A DNA stretch of 64,000 nt. Source: Lichenostomus cassidix. Taxonomy: Eukaryota; Chordata; Aves; Passeriformes; Meliphagidae. Position 1 is the first letter of the stretch. Every line of letters starts with the position of its first letter. The position numbers and the translations under genes are program-made. The stretch spans positions 102,393,443 to 102,457,442 of the forward strand of contig CM039182.1 in assembly GCA_008360975.2 (NCBI GenBank). Direction: 5' to 3'. This document shows, piece by piece, positions 47,721-62,048 of the stretch. The notes below the pieces were generated by a model. That model was not told the DNA's origin and searched no databases. It was given only the letters and a program-made list of their open reading frames with translations.

Positions 47721-50700
47721 GGCTGTAGCTACAGTCACAGAATACCTCTTTGATTCTCAGAAAGACCCTAGATTTTGGTTTTGTGTTTGAAGTGCAGCTT
47801 CAGAGCAGAAGGAAAATGCTCGGTCAAGATAATAGTGGAGGTAGTAGAGGAGAAAGGGTTTACAAAATAAGAGTGTGTGCCAAAAATAACTGCTGGCAGT
47901 ACTGGAGAAAATGTATTTTGAAATGTAGTGTAGGAGCATCAGTACTTTAACAGGTGGTTATTGCTTGTGCCCACATGCAGCGTTTAAAATAACTGCAGTT
48001 TGTGCTCTGAAGTTTTGTACACATTAGGCTGGTCAGGAGAGTGATTCAATTTGGCTGTTTGCGGTTTAAACCAGACTGTGCAGGTCTTATTCATTGTGTG
48101 TACAGCTTTGTAAAATAGGATTGCATGAATTTTCAGGTAAAAATCAAATACAGTCCACTTATGGTGCTAAAGACACATTTTAAACTATTCTAAAATATTT
48201 TCTGCTATTTATTGTTTAGCAACAGCATAATAGATGTAACTACTTTTACAGTTTTACTTGACAATAGATTTTTTTTTTCTTTCTTGTGATTATAGGCAAA
48301 TCATGTATTTAAGTTCAGGTAGAACTCATGTCGATTTCAGAACTAGGAAGAATGCTCAGCATTTTAAGAAATTCTCTGGGCTCATACATGGAAAAATATT
48401 GCTGACTTCAGATAATTCTTGCTTCAGTTGCTCTAAAAGGTTATTGCTGAGAATAATAATTTTAATAGACATATTCACTTTTGAATCGTATTTAAGATAG
48501 CTGTTGAAGCTAAATATTTTTCTGCTTCTTTAGGCAGTGGACACTCAATTTATCTGTCTAAATGCACTCATGCAGTTTAAAATGTCACTCACCTTTTACA
48601 GGAATTTACTTAATTTGATTTTTTTTTTTTTTGAGAGGAAGGTGCAGGTATAAAAATAGCAGCAAAAAAATGGAGAAGTGAAGTAAATCAGTTCTGACTG
48701 TAAAGTAGGCACGAGGATTTTGGGTACTTGTTTGAAAGGTGCAAAGGACAGTCCATAGAGAGCAAAATCCTCTATGCTGAGATTGCCTCTGAGCTGCTGG
48801 GGATGTTTCTGACAGCTTAATTGTGTGCATGTTGTCATTAGTTCTTGAAATATAAAGCAGTAAGGCATGTGGCTGTAGAGAGTGGAGCTTTGAAGAGCTT
48901 CAGACCCAGGTCTGTACCTTCTGCATCAACACCGTAGAAAGACTCAATTTAAATGCTAAAATATATTGTAGTCCAGATGGAAACCAGACCACGTGGATCA
49001 TCCCACTGACTTCAGTTTTGCTCCTAGGGAGGTCACTTGCAAGTTCTTAGAAGCAGCCTGAGTTGCTGTATCTGAAATGATTCCTGAGCCACAGTGTCAC
49101 TCAAAGCAGAGACTTCCTTGCAATTTGAGATAATCCCCTCTCTTGTTATGTTTTATTTACAGATAACTAAGACATGAGGGGGAAAATACTTTATTTTTAT
49201 AATTTTTTTGTGAGGGCTTTCAAACTAAAAAAAGTCACTGAAGGCTAATCGCTTTCAATTCTGCAACCTCTTTGGAACTCCCTTTTCCCATCCTGACACT
49301 TTTGGTAACTGAAGTTTGTGGACTAAGCTTCCAGCTTTGCTTTCACTGTAAGAATGCCTCTCCGCAGGTTTTCTTGGCTAGGACATGATGAACTTAACCT
49401 TAGTTTGCTGTCTTCAAGTCTTAAAGTAGATGCTTTCTTTGTTAGCTGTAGCTGCCAAAATACATTATTATTTTTCTTTGAAGCACTCTGTTCTGTAGGG
49501 GAGGAACAAATAGAACCATGCTCAAAAGGGAAGAGGACAGCTCTCTAGAAGAGGTGGAATTCTTTAAAAACAAGTTAGAAATAGACACTCTGTCACTCCT
49601 GATCCGTGTCACAGATATCATCTAGTTTCATGCGTGTCTATCTGAGAGCTGAACTACAAATCATTTTAGGAAAGCTTTTATTTTTTTTTTTAACAGTGTT
49701 GATATAATGAAGGAATACGTGATACAACTGAAAAGTAACAGAACTAGTGCAAAATGTGTGTATTTAAACTATAATTATTTTTGAGATGTTTATAATACTG
49801 CAAATAAAATCAAGGGAGGTAACCAGATTTCTCTGCAATGGAATGTGAGGAAATGGGTACTACATTGATTTGCAGCAGCAGGGCAGGATGAGTACATGAT
49901 ATCTATGTATATATGGCCATGCTGTGAGAAAAATACCCTGCCTTCCTCCTTCTTCACTGAACCTCCCAAGGTCATGCTGATTTCATGCAGGATCTTGCCA
50001 AAGGCATTAGCTGTGCATAGTGGTTGCCATCCTCAGTTTGGCTTAAAGCAAGGACTCTAGTCAAAGCTAAAGGCAGGATGACTAGCTAATTTTTATCTGA
50101 AGATCCAGGCCTGCCATATTATGCATACTTGAAGTGCACTGGAAATGCTCAATGTAGACTAAATACAAGTTTTTGCTCAGGTGTGGAAGCCATTTAAAAT
50201 CCAGGAGATGAATGGCAACTAGCAGGATAAAGGACTTAACAAGCTGTAGAGCAAATGACCATATCAAAGAAATGGTTTGAAGGAGCTTAAATGTAGCAAA
50301 TGATAGATTTCTTTAGCTAGCAAAGGTGACTACCTGGAGGCACCTGGACTTCGCTGATTTTGTTCACGTTCAGAAACAGATTGCACCTGCTTCTACAATC
50401 CTGCTCTTGGGGAGCCCAAAGGTCTTATAGTTGTACATGCTAATGGATTATCTGAGTCGATGGCCGAGAGGGAATTTTTCTGAAAAAGGCCAGACTCAGC
50501 ACGTGAATAACAGCTTTTCCATCAGTACCTGGGAATAGGAAGCATAAATGTTTATTTTTGTACTGTCTTGAGACTTGAATATGTGGCTGAGGCACTCTGT
50601 ATCTGTATCTGTGTCTGGAAAGAGTGGGGTGTCCTGTGGTCAACAGACTTCTTTTTGACATCACAAAGTAGTGGGATGCAGCTGGGAACTGAGCATTTGG

Positions 50701-53700
50701 AGAAGGACCCCTGGATTCAAATGGGCCAGGTCTTTTTTCTCTTTATTTGCCAGAGCACATCTATGTCAGGTAAAGAGCAGAAGCAATTTGTTTGGTTCCA
50801 GGCTGGAAGCTGAGCCACAGCACCCATTTCTGTGAGAGAGCAGACCCACTGTGGTGTTGCTGTGTGCCAGAGAACTCTGAGGTTACTGGTTTTGTGCTTC
50901 AGTAACACAGGGAATTGGGCAGGAGCCGCCGTGGGCTGCTGGCCTGCAAAAATGGAACTCATATCTGAGTTAATGTGACACCTAATGGTTCTGGGTTTGG
51001 TTTTTTTTGTGACCTTTTTTTCTTGTGCATCTCTAATACATTTCTTCTAGAGGTATAGTTACAGGATCTGTTACACTTGCTCAGTGTTTAAGATTAGTTT
51101 TCAGTCAGTGGTTTTGAAGTTAGTCTCTTATAATTTAGGTCAGTGAACAGAGTGTATATACATTGACCTAACAGCTTTCTGAGCTTCAGTTGATACTACA
51201 AATAGGATTTTCTAATGTTTGTTTAAATATCTCGGAGGAAGGGAATGGAAGAAACCATATAAATGGCATAATTTGAGTAGTTTTATCATCTTTTGGAACA
51301 AAATGGATATTTACTATTTGAACATTATGAGACATTTACTACTTAAATCATCTCTACTAGGAAGCTTCTAATAGGAGTAGGAAAAGAAAAGCTTCCAGAA
51401 ACATGAAGTTACCATGAAAAATGTATGTGGTTTTAGTCCTCAAATTCTTGTTTACTTTTGTGAATCAAGCATATATCTTAAGAAACAGTTTAATTTCTTT
51501 AATTGTAAATGCAAGGAACTTCTCCATTTTTTCTGTGTAATGGAAAGAAGTGCTTATGGAGATAATGGATGCTGGCAAGAAACTTACACGAAGGTACTGG
51601 AAAAGTAAACACCTTTTTTACTGGTCAGATATATTTGTAACCACATATGGTCTGTTGACCTGCTGAATATTTAAGTATATTACAAATGATGAGTTCTCAG
51701 TTGTTTTTAACTGAAATCAGTGATCTACTCCATAGAAATGTCTTAGCTTAAAGAAAATATGGGAAGGCATGTGGTACATGTGTGAGGAAAAGAACTGGTC
51801 TGCTGCTTAATAAAGAGATCATTGCTATCACCATACCTGACTGTATTTAAAATTAGTAGCAACCAACTAATGCTAAACGTTGTCTCCTTCAGAAACCTGC
51901 AAGAAGGATTGTGCTTTGTCCAACAGTCAGAAAATCCAAGCTCTATCAGAATAAGGAAAGAATAAATTATTTTATTGAAGCTGATTTTTGGTGATGGTAC
52001 CCTTGCTGGCACTTGCATCCCACCTAAACAAATATTTTGACTTCTGCACTGTTTGTGTGGTTTTGGTGGTGGAAGCAAAGAGTGAAAAATAAGTAGAAAG
52101 GAGCTACTAGAGTGGAGGGATTAGAAGAGATGAGGCAGCTGATAAAAATGGGGCGTGAAGTAGCACAGTCTCTGGTTAACACAAATGAATTGGTATTGTG
52201 TAGGCTATCATACAAAATTTGGCTGTAAAGCTCTGTCTTTTTTCACAACTAGTACTGAAAAGTCCACTGCAGAAAGGGTAAAATAGAGTGGAACTAGTGA
52301 AAAAACTTAGATAATTTTTTGATTAAAAAAAAGGAGAAAAGTAGCATTTTTTCTAAATTTTCCAACCATTATAAAGCACAGATGGCTGTTTCCAAATGGT
52401 TTGCCTCTAAAATATTGCCTACTTCTATGCTAGCTGAATTTTTCAAATATTTTCTAACTTCAGAGCAGATTGCAGTGATCCAAGTGGAAGGTAAGAAGAG
52501 AGAGAGCTAGCCTCAGTAATGTCTATTTCTAGAAAAAACTGGCAACACGTCAGCCGTACATAGATGGAAATAGATTTCAGTGATTCTTTACTGACACCTG
52601 GTCAGTAAGGCAATTGAGCAGCTCCAGTTCCTGAACTAAACTGAAATAAACTCCACAAAATCTTTTTTTTTTTTCTTTCCTTCACCATGTTGTCAGTGTT
52701 ACCTCAGTCTTATGAAAGCCCATATTGCATAAATTGTACCCAAGAAGTCCTCATATCACCTCATCTCCGTTAAAAAGAGGAATGTGAAAATACTGCATCT
52801 GGGTCTATGTGTGTTATATTGATTCTCTTGTCATCTGTGACCTAATTTGGAAAACCTCTTCAGGTCTACATTGCAAATAGTTTGGTACATATGGCTCTCC
52901 TCCCTCATGTCTTAGTCATATGCACACACGTGCTGTGTGGTTATAATACCAAATGATTAATATCTTTTGTTTTCTGTTTGACTGACAGCTTGTTTTTTAT
53001 TTTCTTCCATTATTGCACAGATTACCCAGTTCTGTGACATTAAAAGAACACAGTAAAGTCTCGGACAAAGCCCAGCAGGGCACTAGGACTTTTGGGCTGA
53101 AGCAGTAGAGACTGCTGTGAGGAGTTTGGGGTGAAAAGAAGATAGAAGTGGCTGAGACACCGATGGACAGGACCAGTGGTACCCAAGTCAGGGCTTCTAG
53201 CAGGGAAGCTCTGACCTGTAGATGCTGCCTGCTCAGGGAAACACACACTGAACTGAATAAGGAAGAAACTTGAGGAAATAGAAGGATGAATGCACGACTG
53301 GGGTTGATGAATGGATTTTCAGAGCTGTATATTATCTGAGTCTGACAAGGTGTTGGTGTGTCATAACAGTTAAGTGAACTTTTATGTAGTTCGTCATTAG
53401 ACTTAAGAACATGAATTTTATAGAGGCACTAAGAGCTCTTAACGGCCTTGGAACATAAGGGTGCACAGAGCAGTAACTCATTTTGGCATTTCCAAACATC
53501 TTCACATTTTAACAAAAGGATATTTGTGAGTATAACACCTATTAAAAAAAATTTTAAAATACTGTAACAGTCTACTGCAGTTGGTGGATTCAGTGTGAGT
53601 AAGCTGGAACATCTTGTACATGCCATTCGTATGAAAATCTGTGAGCACTTAATATAGCTTGCACAACCTAAATTGCCAAGTGATGCAAAGCAGATGAGGC

Positions 53701-56463
53701 CCAGCATGATTATAGGATCCCAGATTGAGATATTGTACTGATTAAAAAAATCTTTTTAGACCTACTGTGTATAAAAGACTTCAAGGCAATAAATACCAAC
53801 CCACAAAGAAAATTTTTGGACCTGTAAGTTAGACAAATGGACACACATCATTCTGGCTGAAATAGGTAAAACTTGCTGTTGCAGGACTGAGAAAAGATGT
53901 TTGGATTACTTTTGCAGTCTTAGATATGAAAAATTTTGCATCCCAAAACCAGGGACATGTATTTTTGGGGGAGGTATTTCTCAGTTAATAACGAACAGAA
54001 GGAGCAAGCTGACTGATAAAAAGTCAAGGAAGTACAGACTGCCTCTGCCTCAGGAAGAACAAACCTGGCTAATGATTCCAGACAGAAACTCCTCAACAAG
54101 GGGCTGTGGATGTTTTCTGATTTATATTTTCTTTTTGTGTAGGAATAGTGGAAGTGACAATAAAAGATGGTAATAATATAAAATAAATAAGTTAATGTTT
54201 CTAGGCCATGGCTGTCCACAGGTAAATTTATTTAGCTAGGTTTTATATTTAGTTGTTAGTAGTTGTAATGCTACACTCATCTTACATTTTATTAACCCCA
54301 ACAACTCTTTTGCATAATATTATATGATATATTTGCATTTTGTAGTATTCTCATTCTCTTCTATAGCTTTTTCTCATTTGTCTTATATGGTATGTTTTCA
54401 ACTAAAAGCAGATTTTTTTTTAAAAAAAGGATGTGAAGACTTATATCAACTCAGGCACACTTGAGAATGGGAGAATAAAGTCTTGACTCCTGAAATGCTC
54501 CTGAATGTGATGTGAGTAAATGTAATAGGCAGATAAGAAAAATTATGATGAAAAAATATGTACTGCATTGATGATCATGAACCTGGCAGTATGTGTGGTT
54601 CTTTGCTAGCTCAGCAGAGACCCACTTCTTCCTCTATTTTAGTCCAAGCATTAACTTATGTGGACCAAGAAATTTGACTTTGTCTAAGGTACATAAGTAG
54701 CTTTAAACATAAATACTAAGTGTTCATATTTTATATACAAATGTAACCTTTATCTTGTCCCTTCTAAAAAGAGGAAGAAAAAAACTAACTTCTGAACTTA
54801 GTAAGGGAGAGTGAAAACAGATTCAGAGCCAAATTGTAAATGGGTGTCTTAACTGCATGAAGCAGTTGCTGAGATTAACAATGTGCTTATCTGCTTCCCT
54901 ACATGGTGATTGGGAAGGTGGATTTGCAGAGACTTCAGGTGCTTTGATCGTGTGTCTGCTGTTCTGAGCAAACCACACACTCTGCACTGTGTGCTAAAAC
55001 ATGCTGTGGAACACGTGGTGGTGTCTGAGCTATGTGTGTGGAGCAGGGAATTCATGTGGGTAAAACATGGTCTGCTTTTGCTTTTCTCCTTTGTTGCATA
55101 GTCCTACCATCACAACCCAAAACCCCAGGCAGCTCTGGGTTGTTAGGATTTTTAATATGGTTTGCTGTGGAAGGGGGAATCTGACAACCATCTTAAGCAG
55201 CTAAAAATGATGTGTCAGGTTCTACTCAAATGAAGACATTTAAATAGCTATTGCAGGGGACACTTCTGTCTTTTGTTTCTGAAGAAGAGTAAATGTCTTC
55301 CTTTGCTTGTCTTTCTATGCAGGCATGAGACTTTTTTCCTTTTTTGAAATATGAGATTTTAAAGACCAGTGTTTAAAGAAACGTGAACATTATAATGGAA
55401 ATAGCAGTCCTTCACACTATCTCCATCACTGTGTGAGATTTCTTATTATGCTCCTCTGAAATGATCTTGCTTGGAGGAGCAAGGAAAGGGAAGCTGCTTG
55501 TTTGCTCTCATTTGACTTCATTTGGGTTGACCACTAGATCAGCAGCTTTTGAGTTTTATCTTCTATTGTGAGAAAACTGCTATAGAGTCTTAAAGCACTG
55601 GGTGATGCTGCAGGGCTGGTTTTGGTTTTGATTTTTGGTTGGTTTTTTTTTTCCAATAAAAATGTCTAAGGACATAGTTTCTGAGTTTAGATGCACCTCA
55701 GGAGCAGCTCTCTGATTTGCTTTTGAACCAATTACAGTGTCCTGAGAAGTATACAGCAGGACTAATCATACTGTGTGTACAGATTGCATTCAGGTGTACA
55801 AAAACAAATGAGAAATTGAAGATGAGGTAGCTATGTCAGTAAATCATTCTTGCAAATTTCTTATGATTTTTATATACTATGTTCAAAATTAGTCAGCCCA
55901 TTGGTGGGAACTGAGTGGGACATGACTGTGTCCCATATATTTCAGTTTTATTGAGGAAGCAGAATACACCATGGGGCATCAGGAGTACATCGGCAAAACT
56001 GGATGCCTGAAGCTGTCAGCACTCAAGACTGAGACTGAAGTCAACACTCATGGTTGAGACTGAAATTTCACAAGTGAGGAAGGATATTCACATTCTTTCT
56101 GAAGTAAATTTCCACTGGGAAAAGAAAATTCTCACTAATACCTTTCGAGTATGCCTTCTCCCATTCTCCATGAAGATTCTTACAGAATAACAGAAGCTAG
56201 CTGTCAGTAGTAGTAGCCTGCAACTCATAGCTCAGTAATTGCAATTTCTGCCATCTGCTGTTTGCATGCCAGAAAATTTCCTTGGGAAACGAAGTACCTG
56301 TTGAACTGTAATTAGTAGCTCATACTTGAAATAATAATTTAAGTCTGTATTTAGTTCATATTTTTGGCTTCTTTATGGAATCCTACTATGGTTGCCAGTG
56401 TGAAATTCTGTTTCATATTGTAACTTCTTTGGGTTGATAAACAGACATTGATCAGTTTACAGG
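47721..56463. other. AT-rich non-coding DNA, no gene seen
   Basis: No exon, RNA gene or repeat family recognised. The patches at 50860-50950 and 53040-53240 are more GC-balanced and unassigned. Open frames here have no domain features. Confidence 0.5.
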
Positions 56464-57180
56464 ACCATAGAATCATTTAGATTGGAAAAGACATTTAAGA
56501 TCATCAAGTCCAGCTATTAGCCTAATACTGCCACATCCATTCATTAACCATGGCCTTAAGCACCACATCCACCCAACTTTTAAATACATTCAGGAGTGGT
56601 GCCTCCCGGGGCAGCATGTTCAAATGCCAGACCCCATAGTGGTGAATAAACTTTTCCTAAATCCAGTCTAAACCTGCTCTGGTGCAACTTGAGGCCATTT
56701 CCTCTTGTCCTATCACTTGTTCCTTGGGAGAAGAGACAGACCCCCACCCGGCTCCAACCTCCTTTCTGGAAGTTGTAGAGAGCAATAAGGTTTCTCCTGG
56801 TGGTGTAGAAGGTCCCTGGCCATTTTCCCTTGGGGTATGGACTGTGGGGTCTTCATTCTGATCCCTGTTCCTGTCTTCCTTCTCAGGGAATGGGGTACCC
56901 AGAGAACTGGTCTTACTATTGAAGACTGAGGCAAAGAAGGCATTAAGTATGTCACCCTTTCCCTCATCTTTTATCAGTGTTTTAGTCCCCAAATCACATA
57001 AAGGATGGAGATTTTCTCAGTCCTTTTTCTAATGTATTTATAGGAACATTTTTATTGTCTTTTACAGCAGTAGTCAAATGATATTCTAGTTGGGTTTTGG
57101 CACTTCTAATTTTCTTCCTGTGTAAACTCACAGCATCCTTGTAGGTCATTGGTGTTGCATGCCTCTTTTCATTGCTGCCT
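56464..57180 (-). mobile_element. CR1 LINE, antisense, with internal deletion
   Basis: Two CR1 parts are joined head to tail. 56464-56799 is the complement of the CR1 3' UTR and ORF2 tail, starting with an octamer remnant (CCATAGAATCATTTAGATTGG). 56800 to about 57180 is the complement of ORF2 sequence upstream of the reverse transcriptase, recognisable by GAAGACTGAGGCAAAGAAGG and a TTTTTATTGTCTTTTACAGC block. The RT domain that should lie between is absent. Relative to the copy at 62.0-63.7 kb, about 1.2 kb is missing (equivalent to roughly 62376-63577). The short overlapping minus-strand frames here are remnants and not functional. Confidence 0.9.
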
Positions 57181-60100
57181 ACCTGAAGAGTTAGTAGTGC
57201 ACAGTAATCTGAGAGCTATATCAGGGTAGGAAAGCTTTCTCCACACACCTGAAAACTAGCCCCCCGTGGAGGCACCAGACTTCCCCTACGATGTGGGTCC
57301 AGTGTGCCCTGGGGACTCACTAGAATGAACAAAGATAAAACAACAGTAGGCATTAAGTAAGCTTTCAGTTTCAGAAGATACTAACTCAAGATAGGTGTAG
57401 AGAATCCAAAGAAGTTCCCCCAGTAATATGCAAATATTGACATTTGAATGAAGCGGTTTATCTTGTGAGGGAAATTATTTAATTAGCATTTTATCTCTTC
57501 ATTTCCCCATCATTGGGATAAAAATATGTCAGGTGGATGATACAAAAAGAACTAACACCCCATTGGTGCAAACATTAAAGGCTTCAAGAAGACTGTAGCA
57601 CACTCTGTCAAAACCTCTCGTAGCTCTTAGATTGATGGCCACAACAGTAGAAATACAAAGAGGGGCTGAAAGGAAGGTAATTTCTCAGTGACACTTTCAG
57701 TATCATATTTAAGGGCATTATTACAGGCCCTGAATCCAGTCCTGACTTCTTTTCGCAAATGAATTGTGGTGTAGAGTTGGTAGAAAATTTTGGAGTTGCA
57801 AAAGAAGTTTAGCTGGAGACTGAGAAGCACTGTTCTTTGGGAGGCTCTTGGTGGGGAGCCAAGGAGCAACTTGTGGTGGGTGCTGTGAACTGGCCTGTGC
57901 ACTGCACAGATCTTGGAACATATTATCTTCTGTGATCAGATTCTCTTGCTAAGGGAACTACTTGGGTTGCTCTAAGCAAGAGTCTGTGTGCAAACTTGTA
58001 TGTATGCACTGTGGACACTGAGATGCCAAGGACTGTGTAGTGAAACAGAAAGGTAAATAATTTGGCTACATAGATAGGGATTGTCACATGTTTTGGGGCC
58101 ACAAACTTAAAAAAGGCTTTCCTAGGTAGGGTTCTCCACAGCATGCCTGGGAGCACCGAAAGAACAGTCCTTTCCACGACATAAAGTCATGGATTCTTCA
58201 GATTTAGGACATTTTTGATTCTGGAGGTGTTGAAGAGGCTTGGCTTTTGAGTTACCTGTCCCCAGTGGAGTGAATGTGGCACCCTAAAAGCAGCATGTAC
58301 AAGGCATAATACAGAAGAGTGCTGCTTAAATTTTACAGAAAGTTCATGAAACCTGACACATTTTATACTAAAAAGTCACCTATAAATCCTCTCTTTCCAT
58401 TAAAAAGGTAGTTCCAGCAGAAAATTCGTATCCAGTTACAATATGAAAGAAAATACTACTGCTCATGTTAGTTAAGGTTAGATGATACAGAAATTAAGCT
58501 CCTCTGAAAAGGAAAGACTGAATATTTAGAGATAGAGATGATGGCAATGCTTCTCTGCATGGGAATGAAAATGAGCATTAGATCTGAACTCATAATTTGG
58601 GTTTGGGTTTTTTTCTGTAATGGTATAAAATAATCTCACTGACTCAGTCATCATTCTTTGGAAGTTACAGATGAGATTTTAAAGCCATATGTATAATGAT
58701 TTATATGAATTACAGTAAATGACAAGAACCTCCTTTAAATCTGTCAAACTTAATTTTCTGCTCTGTGGAGCACAGTGATTGAGACAGTGAAGCTGAATGA
58801 CGTTTTACACTGTGAATAATGCCAGCTGCCAAAAGCCTACAGCATTAGCTGAATCTACAGTAAACCCATGGACAACTAGTGAAGAAGATGCGATGCATAA
58901 TTCTCTCTTGGCAGTGCTTGCAAGGGAACTTCAGGCATCATTTTGCAGTGCCTACAATGGCAAAGCAATGGCATTCTTGATGAGCAGCTTGGCAGAGCTG
59001 TACCCAGCTATTTCAAATATTTGTGGATGTTGCTAAGTGGTTTAAGCGTCATACTTTCTTTGGACCTCTGTAACGTCAGAATCATAATTAGGATGAGTGT
59101 GATATTTGACTTTAGTCCAGCTGTATCCAAAAGAAAATATATAGCATATTATCTTTTAAGATAAGTAGTCGGTATTCAGCTTCTCATAGCTTATTATTCT
59201 ATTGGGAAGAAAAAGTGATGAGAGAATTGCTTATAATAGTCAGTGCATCTTCATTTGTTTGCAGAACAAATCTTCATAAAATTATATCTTCCTAAATAAA
59301 AGAAGAGTAGGAATAATAAAGGGAGTCTCTTTATTCTAAAAATTCCCCTTAGTGCCAAGAATATGCTTGAAAAGCACTCTCTGAGCTTTCTGCTATGCTT
59401 GTATTGCAAGTGTTCCTCTGATACCTTTTTGTTTCCCATTGCCTTTTCTGGCCACATCTGTGCTGCCTTTGTCTTTAGGTTTTGTTGGGCTTTTTTTTTT
59501 GTTTTTTGGGGTTTTTTTGCACACGTAGTACCAACAACTTCAAAATTGCTTTTAGCCACCAGGAGAATCCATCTTGTTGCATTACACAACAGCACCAGAG
59601 CAACATTTTCATGAATTAGAATGGTAATTTCTTCTGTTTCTGTGGGATCTTAACTTCATGTTACATTTACAGGGGGTTCTCACTATGCCTCCAAAGGCAC
59701 AGATTTTGTACTCAATACCTTTGATATCGATCTACTCTTGCTATTTTCTTTTAGTGTATGGCAGGTTGCTTTGAAATTCAGGAAAAAAATGCCAAAGACA
59801 TTGATGATGTCAGATTAAACACCAAACTCTTGTGTCCAGGATAATTCCTAATTATTTTCCAATGTTTGGGGTTTCTTTCCTCTCCACAACTTTCCATTTA
59901 AATATGATACTGAAGACGCTCTGTCCTTGGGAATCTGTAATTTGTACATTCTATGACTTTTCTTTTAGGCTTTGAGTATTAATGTAAGGGATATGCCGTT
60001 TCTATGCAGGGGCTGTAGGTGGGAGCTGGGCTGTGTAATGAGTCTTCTAATGGCTTATCTGGGGTTGCAGGATATGAAGCCTGGGAGTGTGTCTCCTAAT

Positions 60101-61716
60101 CAAAACAACATTTTCCTAGTTGGTCATTTGAATTCCTTTTTTCCCAGAGCAAAGGAAACTTGAAGGGTTTTTCTGAAGGTACTTTAGTACCTTGCAAACA
60201 CTATAGTGAAGTATTCAATACCATTCTTTACTTTGTAATGTAACACTGGATTGTCACCATCCACAGCCACTGCCAATCTGCTTTGCTAACAAAGTTTTCA
60301 ACTACCATCTTCATTTAATCTTTAAGGAGAAGATTAACATTTGATTTTTAATTTCCATAGATTTAAAAAAGTTTTCCTCATATGTCATACTAATAAATTT
60401 CAGATGAAATCTGAAAGTAGTAGTGGACATAAGTGTGGCTTGTTTATGATGTTTTTATTATTATCAAAAGCAATTTAAGTCCCTCACTGTTTAGGAATGG
60501 AAATATTTAGGTGCATAATATGCTCTTTTCCTTTAACTACAGTGATCACGAAATATCTGTTGTAATCAAGTATAAAAGATAATAGGGCAGAGTACTTCAG
60601 GGATTTGGATCCACAGCTGCAGATGCAGTTTTGGAAAATACAGAAATCTTTGGCATAACAAAAAAAAAATTACTCCATATGTGTGACAGCTCTGTTGAAA
60701 AGTAGCCATGCATGTCATTTCTCATACTCACTGCATTTGCTACTCAGAGTAGAACTGACAGGTAAAGTATTTCATTTTGTTTTACTGCAATCAGAAAGCA
60801 ATATCATCTTTCTCATCACACAACTAACAGGGGAAGAATTAAGTTGTATGTAGCTGATTCAATTCTTAGTGACAGAGCTACAAAAGAAATACATGAATAA
60901 ATCATTATCATAAATGCAGTAGCATCAAAGATAACTTTGTATCATGTAGAGGGGTTTCCACTGTTAAACTGTATAAAAATAAGCTTTTAAAGTCTTTTTT
61001 GAAAGCTGAAATTTAACAAAAAGACTGTGTTTTCCATTGTATTTTTAAGCTCTGTTTACCTCTCCAAGACCAAAATTTTGGATTATGCTTTGAGAAAAAT
61101 CCTATTTCTTTAAAAACGTAACAACAAAAAAAGAAAATATGCAACCATTTATCTGTGAGTTCTTCTTTTGAGTACAGTGGATTCTTTAGCTGCCTGGAGT
61201 GAAAAGACTTATTCCACAAATTTGTTGAGCAGATATATTTTTTTTTGATATCTTGAGGAGTGGGTGGAGGTGAGCTTTCTCAGTGTGGTTTGAAAGGAAA
61301 CTTAATATAGTATATGCAGGAGTTCAGATCTTGTAATCTCATTTTAATTATGCCCCGGTCTCTGCTGTGTAGCTTTGGACTTGTTGCGTGATTTCTCTGT
61401 GCTTTCATTTTTCATTTGTGTGCCTTTGCCTAAATTGTAGATTGTAGTGTAGGACAGATCAGCATGTAATATAATGCAGAGCAGTACTCCTCTGGCTTAG
61501 GTGCTTCAAGGGGTAGATAGTACATTTTTCCAGGAGTAATTTCGCTTGGTGATTGTGAAGAGATTATTTTACAAGGTGCTAGAAACTGGACTAAATTGAA
61601 CATAGCATCCATTCAAATGGGATTTGACCCTTCATACTATCAACCCAAGATAATCCATGAGTTTCTTTCCTATTGCTATTGATGTTTTCCAAAATTAAAT
61701 ATGTACCCATGTAAAT
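57181..61716. other. Non-coding DNA, no gene seen
   Basis: Mostly AT-rich. A short GC-rich patch at 57240-57320 and a GC-balanced stretch at 57720-58180 are unassigned. No repeat family, RNA or domain-bearing frame recognised. Confidence 0.5.
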
Positions 61717-61772
61717 TTATATATATACTGTATATTTATATATACACATTATATATACATGTGTGTACATAT
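61717..61772. repeat. TA-rich microsatellite
   Basis: An alternating TA tract broken by CTG, TTTA and CACAT interruptions, ending in TGTGTG. It is the third TA-type tract in the window. Confidence 0.9.
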
Positions 61773-62048
61773 TGTTTCCTTACAGATCATTTATTTCAGT
61801 CTTTTATGTTACTTCTACTTTTTAAATTACTCTCTGGATCCATTGCCACAGTTGGGTAGTTAGGGTTTTGGCATAAGAGATGGGAAATATTCTGATGGAG
61901 ATCTACAACCTAGTTTAGTCAAAGCAATATGTTATGCAGCATGTCTTCCCTTTTCAAATGCCAGGGTGGGAAAGTGCACAACGGGTCATTGTGCTGCTAT
62001 AACTCCATGAGTCAGAGGAAAAAAGTAATTATCCATTGTTCTCAGGAT
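61773..62048. other. Short non-coding spacer
   Basis: Lies between the TA-rich tract and the 3' end of the antisense CR1. Nothing recognised. Confidence 0.5.
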
